From assembly GCA_001792895.1 (NCBI GenBank), contig MARA01000014.1, positions 496,001-560,000 on the forward strand: a DNA stretch of 64,000 nucleotides, written 5' to 3'. The notes under the pieces are model-generated. The model was not told where the DNA came from. It worked only from the letters and a program-made list of their open reading frames with translations, and did no database searches. Made by a program: the position numbers and the translations under genes. Positions 23,791-34,589 of the stretch are shown piece by piece. Every line of letters starts with the position of its first letter. Position 1 is the stretch's first letter. This stretch comes from Lentinus brumalis (Eukaryota > Basidiomycota > Agaricomycetes > Polyporales > Polyporaceae).

Positions 23791-25328
23791 CTATGTAGCT
23801 GAGCGACCGAGGTTCTCCACGTATCTGTTGATCTCCGCGGTCTCCTCTGGGTGGGCAGCTTCGACAATGACCTCGTCTCCAGTGTTATCCCTGACGCGGC
23901 GCACCCGGTACCAGATCTTCGGAGTGATCACAAGAGGCGTGCTTGCGCTGAAGAGCGCATGTTGGTGAAAGCCGAGCCCGACGAGCTCGACGGTAGGAAA
24001 GAGGGCGGCGATAGACTTGGCCATGCTCTCCCGAGAAGCAGGCGTCTCTGAGCAGTCGTCCTCCCAGTCTGCGCCAAAGGGATGAGGTCTGTAGCACAGC
24101 GAGATTGCGTGCAGGAGCCAACCGAGCTCTGCCAGCTGCTTGAGCGCGTCCATCTACGCGTACGGGTGTGTTAGGCAACAACAAACAAACATCTTTGATA
24201 GACAGATGTACTACTACTACTCACCGACTTGGAGTCCGTTGGCTGTCTGTTGCCACGAATCGTATCCAATCGCAACTGGAGATACCGCAGGCTCCCAAGA
24301 CCTTTTGACGTTGTGAGGAGGTCAAGAAACCGCATCTTTCCGCTGTGCAGGGTTACGTAGTCCAGGTGTAGGCTGAGCACCGCGGGTTGAGTATGTTCCA
24401 GAAAACGTGGCGGGAAGTCATGGCGGGCGAAGCTGTCCAAGTAGACGACACGAACAGGAGTGACCAGGTTGGGACATACTCTCGAGAGATTGACGACGTC
24501 GAGGCTCGGCCATGCCAACGGCTCCATGAGATGAAACCCGTTGGTCTTCAAGGACAGACATCGAACGTGAGGGAACGCACGGACAAACGGTATCACAAGG
24601 GGTTGAAAGTACAAGTCCGCGTCCTGGATCTCCAGCGTGTGCAAGCGCGTCCAGATATCGCCGTCGGTCGGGGGAAGCTTGGAACTGACAGTGGACGCGA
24701 ACGCCCGGAAGACCTCGAGTGTCTGCGCGTGAGGCCGTAGATAGTCGAAGTCGAATAAACCGTATCCGCGACCCAGATCTGCCACAAGGATAATCTCTCG
24801 GAGGCGTGATACCGTACGCTCAAGCAGAGACATTGCATTCATGTCGAATCGGTCGAGCCTGATGCACTGTAGCCTGTCTTGGCTTGCCATCACGTCGACC
24901 ACTTCCGAGTTGAACCCGCAGTCGGACTTCGCCTCGGTGAGGGTCAGTTGGCGGACGCTAGAGACATGCCGCAGAGCTCTCACTAACTCCTTGTGAGCTA
25001 AGTAGTTCTCGCCAAGATGGAAATTGGGACTCCAATGGATTGTGAGCGATTTGACGTGATGGGCGTAGGCGTCGGGGTTTCCCAGGATGAGCGATGCGAA
25101 AGAAAGCACTTGAGCGCCTGAGCTTTGCGGTTGTGGATGCTCCCATGTAGCGGCACGTTCCCAACGTAGCTCCACCTGGTACAGCACGCGTGGCATCGCG
25201 ACCCAGTGGGCAGCCCGACTGACCCTAGCGAGTTGCAGGGCGTCGGCCTGTGTGAGAAGATCCAGGATCAGCACCCAGACGTCTTGAGGAAGTTGCAGCA
25301 AGTCCATCCGGAGACTATAGGACTGCAC
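23791..25328 (-). CDS. F-box protein 3 with leucine-rich-like repeats
   Basis: Two exons (25328-24225, 24153-23791) with a 71-nt GTGAGT...CGTAG intron give 488 aa from MQSYSLRMDLLQ, or 481 aa from the second ATG at 25307, which fits the paralogues better. The F-box is LLQLPQDVWVLILDLLTQ then ADALQLARVSRAAHWVAMPR. The middle holds about eight irregular leucine-rich segments (for example LHTLEIQDADL, VRCLSLKTNGF). Exon 2 is the conserved C-terminal module: MDALKQLAELGW, ESMAKSIAALFPTVELVGLG, IWYRVRRVRD and INRYVENLGRSAT. This is the intact reference member of subfamily I (1, 2, 3, 5). The predicted role is choosing substrates for an SCF ubiquitin ligase through Skp1; the target is unknown. Confidence 0.85.
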
Positions 25329-25970
25329 TGTGCAGGAGGGTTAAATCGGTCGTGACACGGCGGAAGCGACGCGGGATAGCTGATGGCAGATTGGACCTGA
25401 CGCATGAATTTTCGACAATTTGATGAATCAGCTATATGAAGCTCGAAGCCGGCAGATGGTGACAGAAGTACTCACGGAACTGCAACCAAAGACGGCCGAT
25501 GAGTGAGTCTCACTGGCAGCGCGTCGTGCGTTGGTCGTGGTCTGGAAAGAAGAAGCTGAAAGGCCTCGCTGACAGACGTCAGGCTGATGTAACACTGAGC
25601 GCTTCTGAAAACCATAGTTAACCAGTTTTGCTCCGCTGTGTCGTACTCTGCATACCATTCAGACTTGACGAAAATGTGTGCATGGTAGATAGACTAGCTG
25701 TCCTAGCAATGGCGGGACATCGGAATATGCAGCGAATCAACGTGATGGATGGAGCGGGCCTACTTTGGCAGAAGTGATGCAGTATACTAGGAGCATAGCA
25801 CCGAGCACGATATACATATATAGCTTTGAGACTACCCATAGCATACACTACACCAGACTGGTATGTTATGACCATCAAGCTTCATCATTGACGCATGGAC
25901 AATAACCTCTATGTCCGTACTTGGTGGTTCCTCGGTTCCCCGCTGGTAGAAAAGCAGTCAAAATTCGCAG
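25329..25970. other. Intergenic between F-box 4 and F-box 3
   Basis: Both flanking genes are on the minus strand, so this is the F-box 3 promoter and the F-box 4 3' UTR. A TATATATA-like stretch lies near 25811-25820. No gene was recognised. Confidence 0.5.
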
Positions 25971-26114
25971 TCAGGCAGACACGCGTTCCATATTCTCCAG
26001 CATCCAAATCAAGTCTGAGATCTCACTTTGAGGGATCTGCACGAGGATGGGCGGCCCCTGGTCATCACCCTTCGCGCGGACTTGCCGGTACCAATGCGCC
26101 GCGGCGAGTGCAGA

Positions 26115-27506
26115 CTAAGCGTTGTCTGTCGCATCCTCAAATCCCACGTAATCGAGGTTCGGAAAGTACTCGATCAGCTTCTGGGCCTGCGATATCCAGA
26201 AGTTGGGTTTGAAAAGTGCATTCATGGCAAAACTTGCAAACGGATGTTGCCGCAAGGACAGCGCTTTCAGGCTGTCGCGCAGCGGGGTTCCGGAGAGCCT
26301 TCGAAGATGGGGCACCTACGCGAGATCCTGCATGTTAGGAGAGAGGAAGAGAGACAGGTGATCGAGAACACTTACGAGAGTTTGCTCCCAGTATTCTTCA
26401 TCGGATTGGATCCCGTGTAACCGCAGAAAACGGAGCGAGGCGTACCACGTCCCACCCACGAGATCATCGATATGCGTGGTCGGGAGCAAGCGAGGGGTGT
26501 AAGACAGAACGACAGGACCAATACATTCGAGAGGCTGGAGCCCGTGACGCCAGGGAGCGTCCCCCATGATGTCTACCCTGCGTATCTGAGAACTCACCAC
26601 GGGGGCGAAGGACGCTGCTGTGAGGGTGTCCACGCTGGGCCAATACGACGAGCCCTCGAGGACGGATCCGCTGAGACCCCAAAGCGTTACCCGACGGGCA
26701 TTGGGAAACAGCCTAGGGAGATCGCTGAAAGGTATACTGGTACAGACATACCGCAATATGAGAGTCTCGACGTGTGGCCAGCTGAACGAACCATCGGCGA
26801 TATTGTCGAGGTTGATACATCGAAGGGTCAGTCTCCGAAGCGTGCTGGCGTGAGGCTTGAGATGCTCAAGGGTCGAACCGTGGTCCGAGCACCCATCGAG
26901 CACAATCTCTGACGGACGGCTGCGCATACGCGAGATAACGGCAGGGAACTCCCACCGGGTGTGGCCGATTTCGAGATAATCGAGCTTGTCCAGGGCAGCG
27001 ATGGCGTCGAGAAGCTCTGGGGTGTGCGACCGCAGCCATCCCGGCTTGTATATGGTCAGTCGCCGCAGCTCGCCCGCATGACCAAAGACCTGAACAAGGA
27101 GGGGGGGTGCGGAGGCGCACAGACACGCGCGGTCCAAGTTTCCGCTGGTGAGTTCCGAGTTCGAGCTGCAACCGCAGAACACGCCCCACATCAGAGCGAG
27201 CGAACGGATGTGGTGCGCATAGAGGCCGGGGTTGGATAACACGAAAGATGCAAAAGATGCTACGCGTTCCAGGCGGCGGAGGTTAGGGGTCCGGGAACCT
27301 TCACTATCTGGAGTCTTGAGCAGGCTAGATTCACGGTCTACCTCCGAGTCACGTTCTCCACTGAGCCTGACGTCGCGAAGAACGTAGAAAACCGCTATGT
27401 TGTTGAGCCTTTTGTTCGTCCTCGACAGCTGCAGGGCATCTTGCGCCGTGAGTTGCTCGACGATAAGCTCGAGCACGTCTCGAGGGAGGTTCGACAACAG
27501 CGGCAT
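26115..27506 (-). CDS. F-box protein 4 (subfamily II); premature TAG in the last exon
   Basis: Exon 1 (27506-26376) begins MPLLSNLPRDVLELIVEQLT then AQDALQLSRTNKRLNNIAV, an F-box. It goes on with leucine-rich-like segments (LDYLEIGHTRWEF, LRRLTLRCINLDN). A 60-nt intron with a GTAAGT donor leads to exon 2 (from 26315), starting VPHLRRLSGTPLRDSLKALS. The frame meets TAG at 26115-26117 after ATDNA. Beyond it the same frame stays open for 47 codons (HWYRQVRAKGDD, IPQSEISDLIWMLENMERV) to TGA at 25971, matching the end of F-box 6. The product is 443 aa, or 490 sense codons plus the TAG if read through. Recent nonsense mutation is the simplest reading. The base after TAG is T, unlike the CTA context typical of efficient readthrough. 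Confidence 0.8.
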
Positions 27507-28232
27507 CCTGTGGGACGCCGATATTCAGCAGTTGTCTAAAGCCAGTCGAGATAAATCTAGAAAATGTAGTATGATACGTACTGATTGGGCAGATGCTCCC
27601 CTCTCTAGCAAGTAGAACGAGCTGCAGGTGGAAGTGACAAGTCAAGAAGCCGTGAGATCAAGCCGAACTTGAAGTGATAAACAATACTTGAGACGCATCG
27701 GTCACGTGCTCCGCGGTCTTGAATAGTACAAGAGTTCTACCTTCTTGAGGGACAAAATTGAGGGTCGTCGGTTCAATACATGATGATGATGATTACATCC
27801 CTTCCACTATCCACAGAACCAGTAAGACACTAGAGAAGGTATATGGCAGACATAGATATACATTGCGCGTTCATCGCAGTTCCGCCCTACACTGATTCCT
27901 GATATGTAGTACTGTATCAACGGAGAACGAAGTCGTACGTTATCACACGAGAGAGCGTGTCTGCTACGATACCAAGCTACCAGACGAACGGCATGTCTGA
28001 GCGCACGTATGCCCGCCTGGACGTGCGGCCGGGCTGCACGAAGGACCGTCGTACGCTGAAGCATCCAACCGCAAGCAGAGGAACGCGAGTAGTACATGGC
28101 CGGGTCGACGAAAGGTCATTGGCAGGGAGAGGGTGACTGTGGCGTGACTGGGCCCATTTGCGCGTCCATGCAGCACCAGAGCGTCCGAGCGAGAGTCGTG
28201 AGGCCAGTGCTACAACACCGCCTACTCACCGC
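27507..28232. other. Intergenic between F-box 5 and F-box 4
   Basis: This is the promoter side of F-box 4 and the 3' side of F-box 5, both minus strand. There is a short ATG-trinucleotide run near 27780. No coding region was recognised. Confidence 0.5.
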
Positions 28233-29722
28233 CTACTCAGCGGTACGACCTAGATTCTCCACATACTCAGTGATCCCGGAGACCTCGACAGGTTTGGCCG
28301 CTTCGACGACCAGGGTGTCTTCATCTTCTGTCCGAGTTCGTCCCACGCGGTACCAGATCGTCGGGAAATAGTCGGTCGGCGTGTCGAAGATGAATTCATG
28401 GTAGCCGAAGCCGACGAGTTCGACCGTCGGGAACAAATTGACGATAGCCTTGGCCATGCTCTCCCGGGCGGCGGGCGTGTCGTCCTCTGGGGCAGGGTGT
28501 GGACCATGGCATAAAGAGATTGCGCGGAGAGACAGTTGGAGTTCCGCCAAATTCCGAAGGGTGTCCATCTGCGTATATGCCGTCAAAGCACGTCAATATA
28601 TGCGTCATTATGTACCTTGGACTGACTTACGAATCGGTGCCTTCGCACTTCGCCGGTTTCGTGGCTGAACCAAAGCATCGTATCAGACCTCCGCAACTGC
28701 AGATACTGCAGACTCCCGAGGCTTTTCGAGGCTGACTGGACGCTTGGAAGCCATCGTGTTTCGCCGTACAGCTGTAGGACGAGAGCAGCGGGCTGCACGT
28801 GTTCGAAGAAAAGAGGTGCGAAACCATCACGGTGGATGGTGGAGAGGTGGAGGACCCGGACGGGAGTGATCAAGTTTAGCCACACATGAGAGAGCTCCAG
28901 AACGTCGAGGCTCGACCACGCGATCGGTTTCATTAGGGATTCGTCCAGAGCGGTGCGGCCGTACACAGCGCTGTTCATCGATAGATGTCGAACATGAGGG
29001 AATGCCAGCGGAAGCGAGGTGACAGGAGGGTGAGAATTGTAGCCGTGAAGCTCCAGCGTATGGACGCAGCTCCAGGAGTCGCCATCACGCGGGGGCGTCA
29101 CCTCGTTGAAGTCCTTCAAGCGGAGCACCTCAAGCGTCCCAATGTGCGGCCGCAAGCAGTCAAAGACGAACACGCCACGGACCTCCTGAAGGACAACTTC
29201 TCGCAGACCGGCCTCCATACGCGCAAGCAGAGACAGAGCCTTATCTCCGACGCTTTCCATCTTGAGCTCCTGGAGCCTAACATGCCCTGCGACCACGTCG
29301 GCCAGTTCGGACGAGAGCGCCAGGAGGGATTCGGCCATATCGATGTCGAGCTTACGGAGATTCGAAGAGAGTCGTAGGACTTCCACCAGTGACGGTAGGT
29401 GAGCTAGATTGCCCTCCGATACCCCTGATATATGGACTACAGCGTTCCAGTGAAGCGTGAGCGCTTTGATGTGGTGGGCGTAGTCGTCGGGATTCCGCAA
29501 GATGAGAGAAGTGAACGATGCCACTTGCGGCGAGCGGCCTCGCGCGACAGCATTGATGCGAGTGCCCCGTTCCCAGCCCAGTTCCACGTGAGATAGAACG
29601 CGCGGCATCGCAAGGGTGTGGGCAGCCCGACTGACCCTGGCGAGCTGTACAGCGTCGTGCTGCGTGAGAAGCTGGAGGACCGGCACCAGGACGTCGTGAG
29701 GAAGCGTCAATAAGCTGTTCAT
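28233..29722 (-). CDS. F-box protein 5 with leucine-rich-like repeats
   Basis: Exons 29722-28631 and 28568-28233, with a 62-nt GTAAGT...CGCAG intron, give 475 aa. I start at MNSLLTLPHDVLVPVLQLLT and not at the in-frame ATG 29860, because paralogues begin here. F-box residues continue QHDAVQLARVSRAAHTLAMPR. Leucine-rich-like segments fill residues 60-360. Exon 2 is the shared C-terminal module (MDTLRNLAELQLSL, FPTVELVGFGYHE, IWYRVGRTR, ITEYVENLGRTAE). It is intact and closest to F-box 3. The predicted function is SCF substrate adaptor; the substrate is unknown. Confidence 0.85.
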
Positions 29723-30179
29723 CTCAACCCCGGGTATCTGTTCCTCGCACAGGACCACAGAAGTAGACAGAGAGCAAGGAGTACGGCAGCTTTGTGGCGG
29801 ATGTTCCCAGGTGACGGTTGTAGTCAAAGAGAAAGACAAGACACCCGAGGACTCAACCAACAGGTCCGTGAGGCGCCCAGCTAAGAGCTCCGGACCGGTT
29901 ATCCGATGGCCGAGTTCACCCGTCCAAGTTCCTCATCATTGTCAATCCTCCTCAATGCCTTGCCTTGGCAGAGTCAAGTTGTTTGTACATTGAAGGGTTC
30001 GTTACGCTAAAGTACACGAATTAGCTGCACAGTACGGCTAAGTACGTCCACAGTCCACCAACGTTGCAGTAATGGCAGTCCCATCCTCCTACATATGGTG
30101 GTAGAAAGAGGTTGATGACTACGAGCATGGCTAGAGTAACGGCAAGAGACGGTAGGATACGACAGGGAGGCGCTGATAC
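29723..30179. other. Intergenic between membrane protein B and F-box 5
   Basis: This holds the F-box 5 promoter and the 3' end of membrane gene B. An open frame continues upstream of the chosen F-box 5 start to 29860, but it lacks paralogue support. Confidence 0.45.
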
Positions 30180-31439
30180 CTATGCCGGGCACCCTTCAAG
30201 ATCGACTGCGACGGACTTCGCTTTTGTAGGAGTGCTCGCGATACCGGATGGTGATTTGCGCCCCATGTCAGACTCCGTTGACTTCTTATTCACAAACTCC
30301 ATCGGCACTTCGGGGTCGCTAACGTAGTCGGTCTGGCCCCGATAGCTGATGGTAGTGGTGAAGAGCATGCCAGACTTCCTCGTCCACGCTCTACGAGAGA
30401 GCACGCGGGAGGTAATCATGAGGGGGGAGATGAACTGTCGACAACACGATGTGTCCTCAGCACGCCAAGTTACGCGACCGACAGACAACAGAATGAAGAC
30501 TGCTCACCGTGAACATCGCATAGAAGGAGAACGCGTACGCGACGTCGGAGCCCATCGCAAATGTGATGAGATACGCAACACTGAAGATCGTGAACGGGAG
30601 CGCGGACTCGACGATTACTGCGACAGCACCGGTGTAGACCTTCGTGTCCGCGGCGCCATATGCACGCATCGATCGCCCGACGAAGATGATGCGCCCGCAG
30701 ATGAGCGAGGTGACGAGAACGTTGAAGGCAAACGTCGACGCAGTGTACGCGGTTACGAATGTGGCTGCGATCCCCCCAAAGTAGTCCCCGTTCGGCCGGC
30801 CGGATTCGTAGAGCAGCCCCACACCGAAAGCTGAGTGAGAGGGAGCGTCAGTCAATCACCAATTGCGATGCTGCAAAGGCGGTGGCGCAGTAACGTACCG
30901 AGAGACGCAAGCCAGATGATACCTGGAACAACGATGATACGCTTGCTGTTCCAAATGACAAAACAGCGATATGTCTTGTCAAGCATCAGAACGACACACC
31001 CGAGCTCGACGAATCGGAAGAGCTCACCAACAGCGCATCGCTCATGAGATTGCTCATGACGCTGGCCGTCGTTCCCCACGTCTGGTACCAAACAGAAGAG
31101 TACGCGCTCACGTACGCATCCGCGCCGCCAGGATAGTCCGCATGTGTGATCCACATCATCTCGCCAAAGTACGCCTGGGTAGACCAGTAGATCGTGTTGA
31201 GGACGAGGAGGACGGTGACGAAGCCCATCATGAACTTGTCCATGTATGTGCGCTCGGACTTGCGGATCTCGAGGATCTGCGTGACTGTCTGGTAGTAGAG
31301 CAGCAGCGCCATGCCTAGAAGAGGTGCTGTTAGTCAGGGACGCACCAGGTACTGTACAATCATCTGCGCACGCACCGTATAGCATAGCGTTGATGACGTT
31401 CACCACAAAGTAGGAATGTTGGAACAGCGAGCCAGCCAT
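30180..31439 (-). CDS. Seven-helix membrane protein B, paralogue of A
   Basis: Five exons (31439-31376, 31314-31028, 30974-30899, 30830-30508, 30434-30180) give 334 aa. It shares with protein A the start MAGSLFQHSYFVVNVINAML, the HADYPGGADAY...WYQTWG loop, YRCFVIWNSKR and TSLICGR. VESALPFTIFSVAYLITFAMGSD and ISPLMITSRVLSRRAWTRKS are shared too, as are all four intron positions. The cytosolic tail is polar and diverged. Seven hydrophobic segments suggest a multi-pass membrane protein that might be a receptor-like or sensing protein, but no family function is known to me. The A copy is 28 kb away in the same orientation, with unrelated genes between, so this is a dispersed duplicate and not a tandem one. 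Confidence 0.82.
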
Positions 31440-32527
31440 GTCTCGTCAGTCCTTGGGAGGGAAGGTCAGTCAATCGATTCCCGGGCCTCTTTCGTTCTTA
31501 ACTTGCTTCAAGCAAAGTGGCCATGCCGTCAGCGAGCAATTGAATCTCGCTTCGCTCGCACTAAGCCGCGAGTGGACAGAGCCAGATCCCACACACCGCA
31601 CGAGCGCAGACCGCGCCAGATGCTCGGTGAGTCCAAATATCCAGTATGCCGTCCCTGCATGACATTCCCGATGTTCCACGGACGGAGGAGTCAATGAGAG
31701 CCACCTGGGCTCCGGGCGCAACACAGCAGAACCCGGCTGCAGCTCTCTCCGACATATCGATTGGCGACTGGGCACCGAGAAATGCACATGAGACCGAGCT
31801 TCGACAACCACACGCACATGGAAGAAGACTGGACGCCCGCTGCTTCCCTGCAAGTGCCAACGGAAGCGCACCTACATAGCACGGGAACAGATAATTGATT
31901 GATACCGGTGACGTACGCTGGTCCGGGATTCTCCCCGCCCGAGGAGAGATCGTCGATATATGACTGCAAGGCACGGTTACAGCCGTTAGACCTCCTTGAG
32001 GCACTGCGTGTTCTGTCGCTTGCCAACCCTGCGTTAGTCTGTCACGGTGAAAGACACACCGAACAGCTAAAAAGAGCTAAAAAGAGACGCACCCGGAAAG
32101 AACCGTTTTTCGAGTCCATGAGACTACAAAGAGCTGATATGGTCATTGTCTATTCCAGCCTCCGGGTCGCGCCGGCCTGAAGGTGGGATCGGACAACGCA
32201 AATTGAGAAGCACACTTTGATCTTGAGTGAGTGAGTGAGTGGTGCTCAAACACAAGTGGACGGGAGCGGTGATATCGCTAAACCGGCGAGTATTGCCATT
32301 CATGATTGTAAGTGGACCATAAGGAAGACAGCGTACCAGACAGACCGACCTGCTTCAAAGTCATTCAAAATTCACTTTAGAGCGTTCTGTGAAGGACAAT
32401 ATAATGGTCAGTACGATGCTTTGTCTCCCGATAACCAACATACCATATATAAACAGAATCCAGCTCAACCCCACCCCTCTCGTCCTCGCCCAGACACTGT
32501 CCGCATATTCCGAGATTCGTCAGCACC
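31440..32527. other. Divergent intergenic region with low-complexity runs
   Basis: This is the promoter space between membrane gene B (minus) and the unknown gene at 32528 (plus). It includes a tandem GCTAAAAAGA duplication near 32075-32095 and a short GAGT microsatellite at 32225-32240. The open frame at 31561-32004 (minus) has no motif and is not called. Confidence 0.5.
32446..32453 (+). promoter_or_regulatory. TATA box of the unknown gene at 32528
   Basis: TATATAAA lies 75 nt upstream of the ATG at 32528, a reasonable core promoter position. Confidence 0.5.
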
Positions 32528-33407
32528 ATGGCACCCGAAGCACTTGCAACTGAGGTATATGTCTTCGTCGCAACTGCCCCGGACGAGCCTGACGCCACTC
32601 GCGAGCAGACGCCACTCGTGAACCAGCCTGACGGTCACCCCGACAGCAACGCCAGCGACTCGACCACCCAGTCTCCGACCTTCCGCTTCGCCGACCTACC
32701 CCTGACTGTCAATCGGGGAGGTATCAGAGGCAAGACCCTGCGCGAGTCCTACACGGAGAGCTTCCGCGTCCATTTCCCGGACTTCAAGCCCCGAGGCGAC
32801 ATCGACATCATGGTGTTCGGGGGGAGCCTAGACGTGTACGACGGGCCCGAGGACGGCATATACGCGTGGGTCGACAAGGAGTTCGCGCAGCATTCCGGCC
32901 GCTGGGGCGGCGGAGAGCTGGCGTTGCGGGCCATCAGCCGGTCGCTCGATACCATCGTCGAGGTCACTGGGGTACGTGTCACCCAACTCCCTCGGCTTGC
33001 ACGCGAGCGACGTGCGTACTCACATACTTACCGCGCAGACTAAGCCGAAGCGGGGCGACGCGTGCCCGAACGTCTTCATCTGCCCCATCCCGAACTGCGC
33101 CTACTCAGTCCGCCTGTTCCCCGGGGCCTTCGTTAGGCAGCAGTACTGCCTCGACTTCGTCAACTCAGAGACGGGCGAGCCCGTCAACTCGCCTTTCGAG
33201 TTTGAGCTGTGGGCGGTGCACGCTCCCTCCTGGATGGGCTTGATCGTCCCACAGAAGATCGTGTCGCAGGAGGAGGCGTACGGTATCAGGCCTGAGGACA
33301 TCAAGCCGGGCTTGGAGTCGTTCGTCCTGAGAGATGGCATGACATGCCTCTTGAAGCGGCCGGGGCACAGGGACGTGCGCTTCGTTGTGCCAATCCGCGT
33401 GGAGTAA
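32528..33407 (+). CDS. Unknown protein, 270 aa, two exons
   Basis: Exons 32528-32971 and 33039-33407 join in phase through a GTACGT...GCGCAG intron. I do not recognise the family. The first 55 residues are acidic and Ser/Pro-rich and look disordered. A compact domain follows with FRFADLPLTVNRGG, RESYTESFRVHFPDF, DIDIMVFGGSLDVYD and RWGGGELALRAISRSLDTI. Exon 2 continues with CPNVFICPIPNCAYSVRLFP and FELWAVHAPSWMGLIVPQKI. It has no signal peptide or membrane helix, so it is probably a soluble cytosolic or nuclear protein. A clear TATA box, strong splice sites and even composition make it a real gene. The three close Cys (CPNVFICPIPNC) could bind a metal; this is a guess. Confidence 0.75.
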
Positions 33408-34122
33408 GGTGTCGACACGAAGTTGTTCACGCAAAATTGATGAACGCCCGAGGTCAAGGGCACCATGTAGTGTCCCTCTTAGATGTGCATGGCCCCGAAT
33501 GTATATCTGTTTGGTATTCGTCAGTCTCAAGTCAGCCGTCTCTTGTTCCTTGGCACGCACCTTGACACCCGCGACGTCCCCTTGCTATCGAGTGATCCGA
33601 GTGCGAGAAAGTGCGAGTATCGCTTTCAGACACTGTCGTATCCTAGATGACGAGTTCCGAAGTCCCCAAATATGCGGTGGGAACTCGCGATCTGTGTAGA
33701 AGAGAACATCAGCACTTCCTCGCATCTCAATGCACGAAGTCAACAAGCGAACGCACCTGAGAACGCGAATACAAGCTGCAGCCTGCGCACGGACCCCACA
33801 CGTGACGCCAGAGGCTAGGTTAGGCTGGGTCCCTGGAGTCTTGGGAGCGTCCAGAGGCCGCCTGACGAGGTCATCTGGCCCTGCGTCCAGCCACCCGTGC
33901 CCGACTTGGGAAGCCGTCCATAGTACCGAGGTGTTCTGGCCGCTCTAGGTGCCCCCTATATAACCTGCGGAGGGGCGCGTTCCCACCGTCACTCCTGAGT
34001 CTCTTGCGACCACTCGAGACGACCGCCTCGCACTCCGCAACGCCTGCTGCAAACTGTTAGACAGTTAGACTGCTCTCGCGCCTCCTCGCGCCGCATACCG
34101 CACACCGATACCGCATACCACA
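33408..34122. other. Intergenic with TATA box at 33957
   Basis: No gene was recognised. TATATAA at 33957-33963 lies 160 nt before the ATG of the small Cys-rich gene and probably drives it, which implies a leader of roughly 130 nt. Confidence 0.5.
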
Positions 34123-34589
34123 ATGGCCGAGACACAAGTGCAGCCCATCGAGATCAACGACGCGTACTTCTGCCCGCACTTCAAGGAGGTCGTGAGTACA
34201 GCCCTGTGTCCCACCCGCGTAGAGCACGGCTGAGCACGACCTCGACAGTGCTCCCAGTGCTCGTACGACGGGCGGGAAGAGAACGACACCTTCTTCGGGG
34301 TACGTCCTGCGCATGCCTGCGTCCTACGCCCGGCTCCTGACAGGAGTCTATGCAGTTCGACCCCATCGACCGCGAGGGCATCGAGGCCCCCCAAACCACG
34401 CAGAACAAGGACGGCGAGTATCTGTGCAAGAAGCACGGATCGACTGGTACGTCTCCGCGGTTCCATCGCGCCGCGTGCTGGCTGATCATGCATGCGAACC
34501 CTCTGTGTGTAGGGTGTACCCAGTGTTTCGGATGGAAGAAGCAGATCACCAGGGCGAGAGCTGCCGCGAAGAAGGCGGGCAAGAAGTGA
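34123..34589 (+). CDS. Small Cys-rich protein, possible zinc binder, unknown function
   Basis: Four exons (34123-34191, 34249-34299, 34356-34446, 34513-34589) give 95 aa with all phases matching. The protein reads MAETQVQPIEINDAYFCPHF, CSQCSYDGREENDTFFG, a spacer, CKKHGSTGCTQCFGW and a basic tail (KKQITRARAAAKKAGKK). The paired motifs CPH, CxxC, CKKH and CxxC look like a compact zinc-binding fold. The Lys-rich end could be a nuclear signal or bind nucleic acid. I do not recognise a named family. The gene is short and split by four small exons, so automated annotation may miss it. Its intron phases and TATA box support it. Confidence 0.75.

Noticed and set aside
31561..32004. 147-codon Cys-rich minus-strand frame
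   Set aside because: It lies in the divergent promoter of two genes with no motif or splice support.
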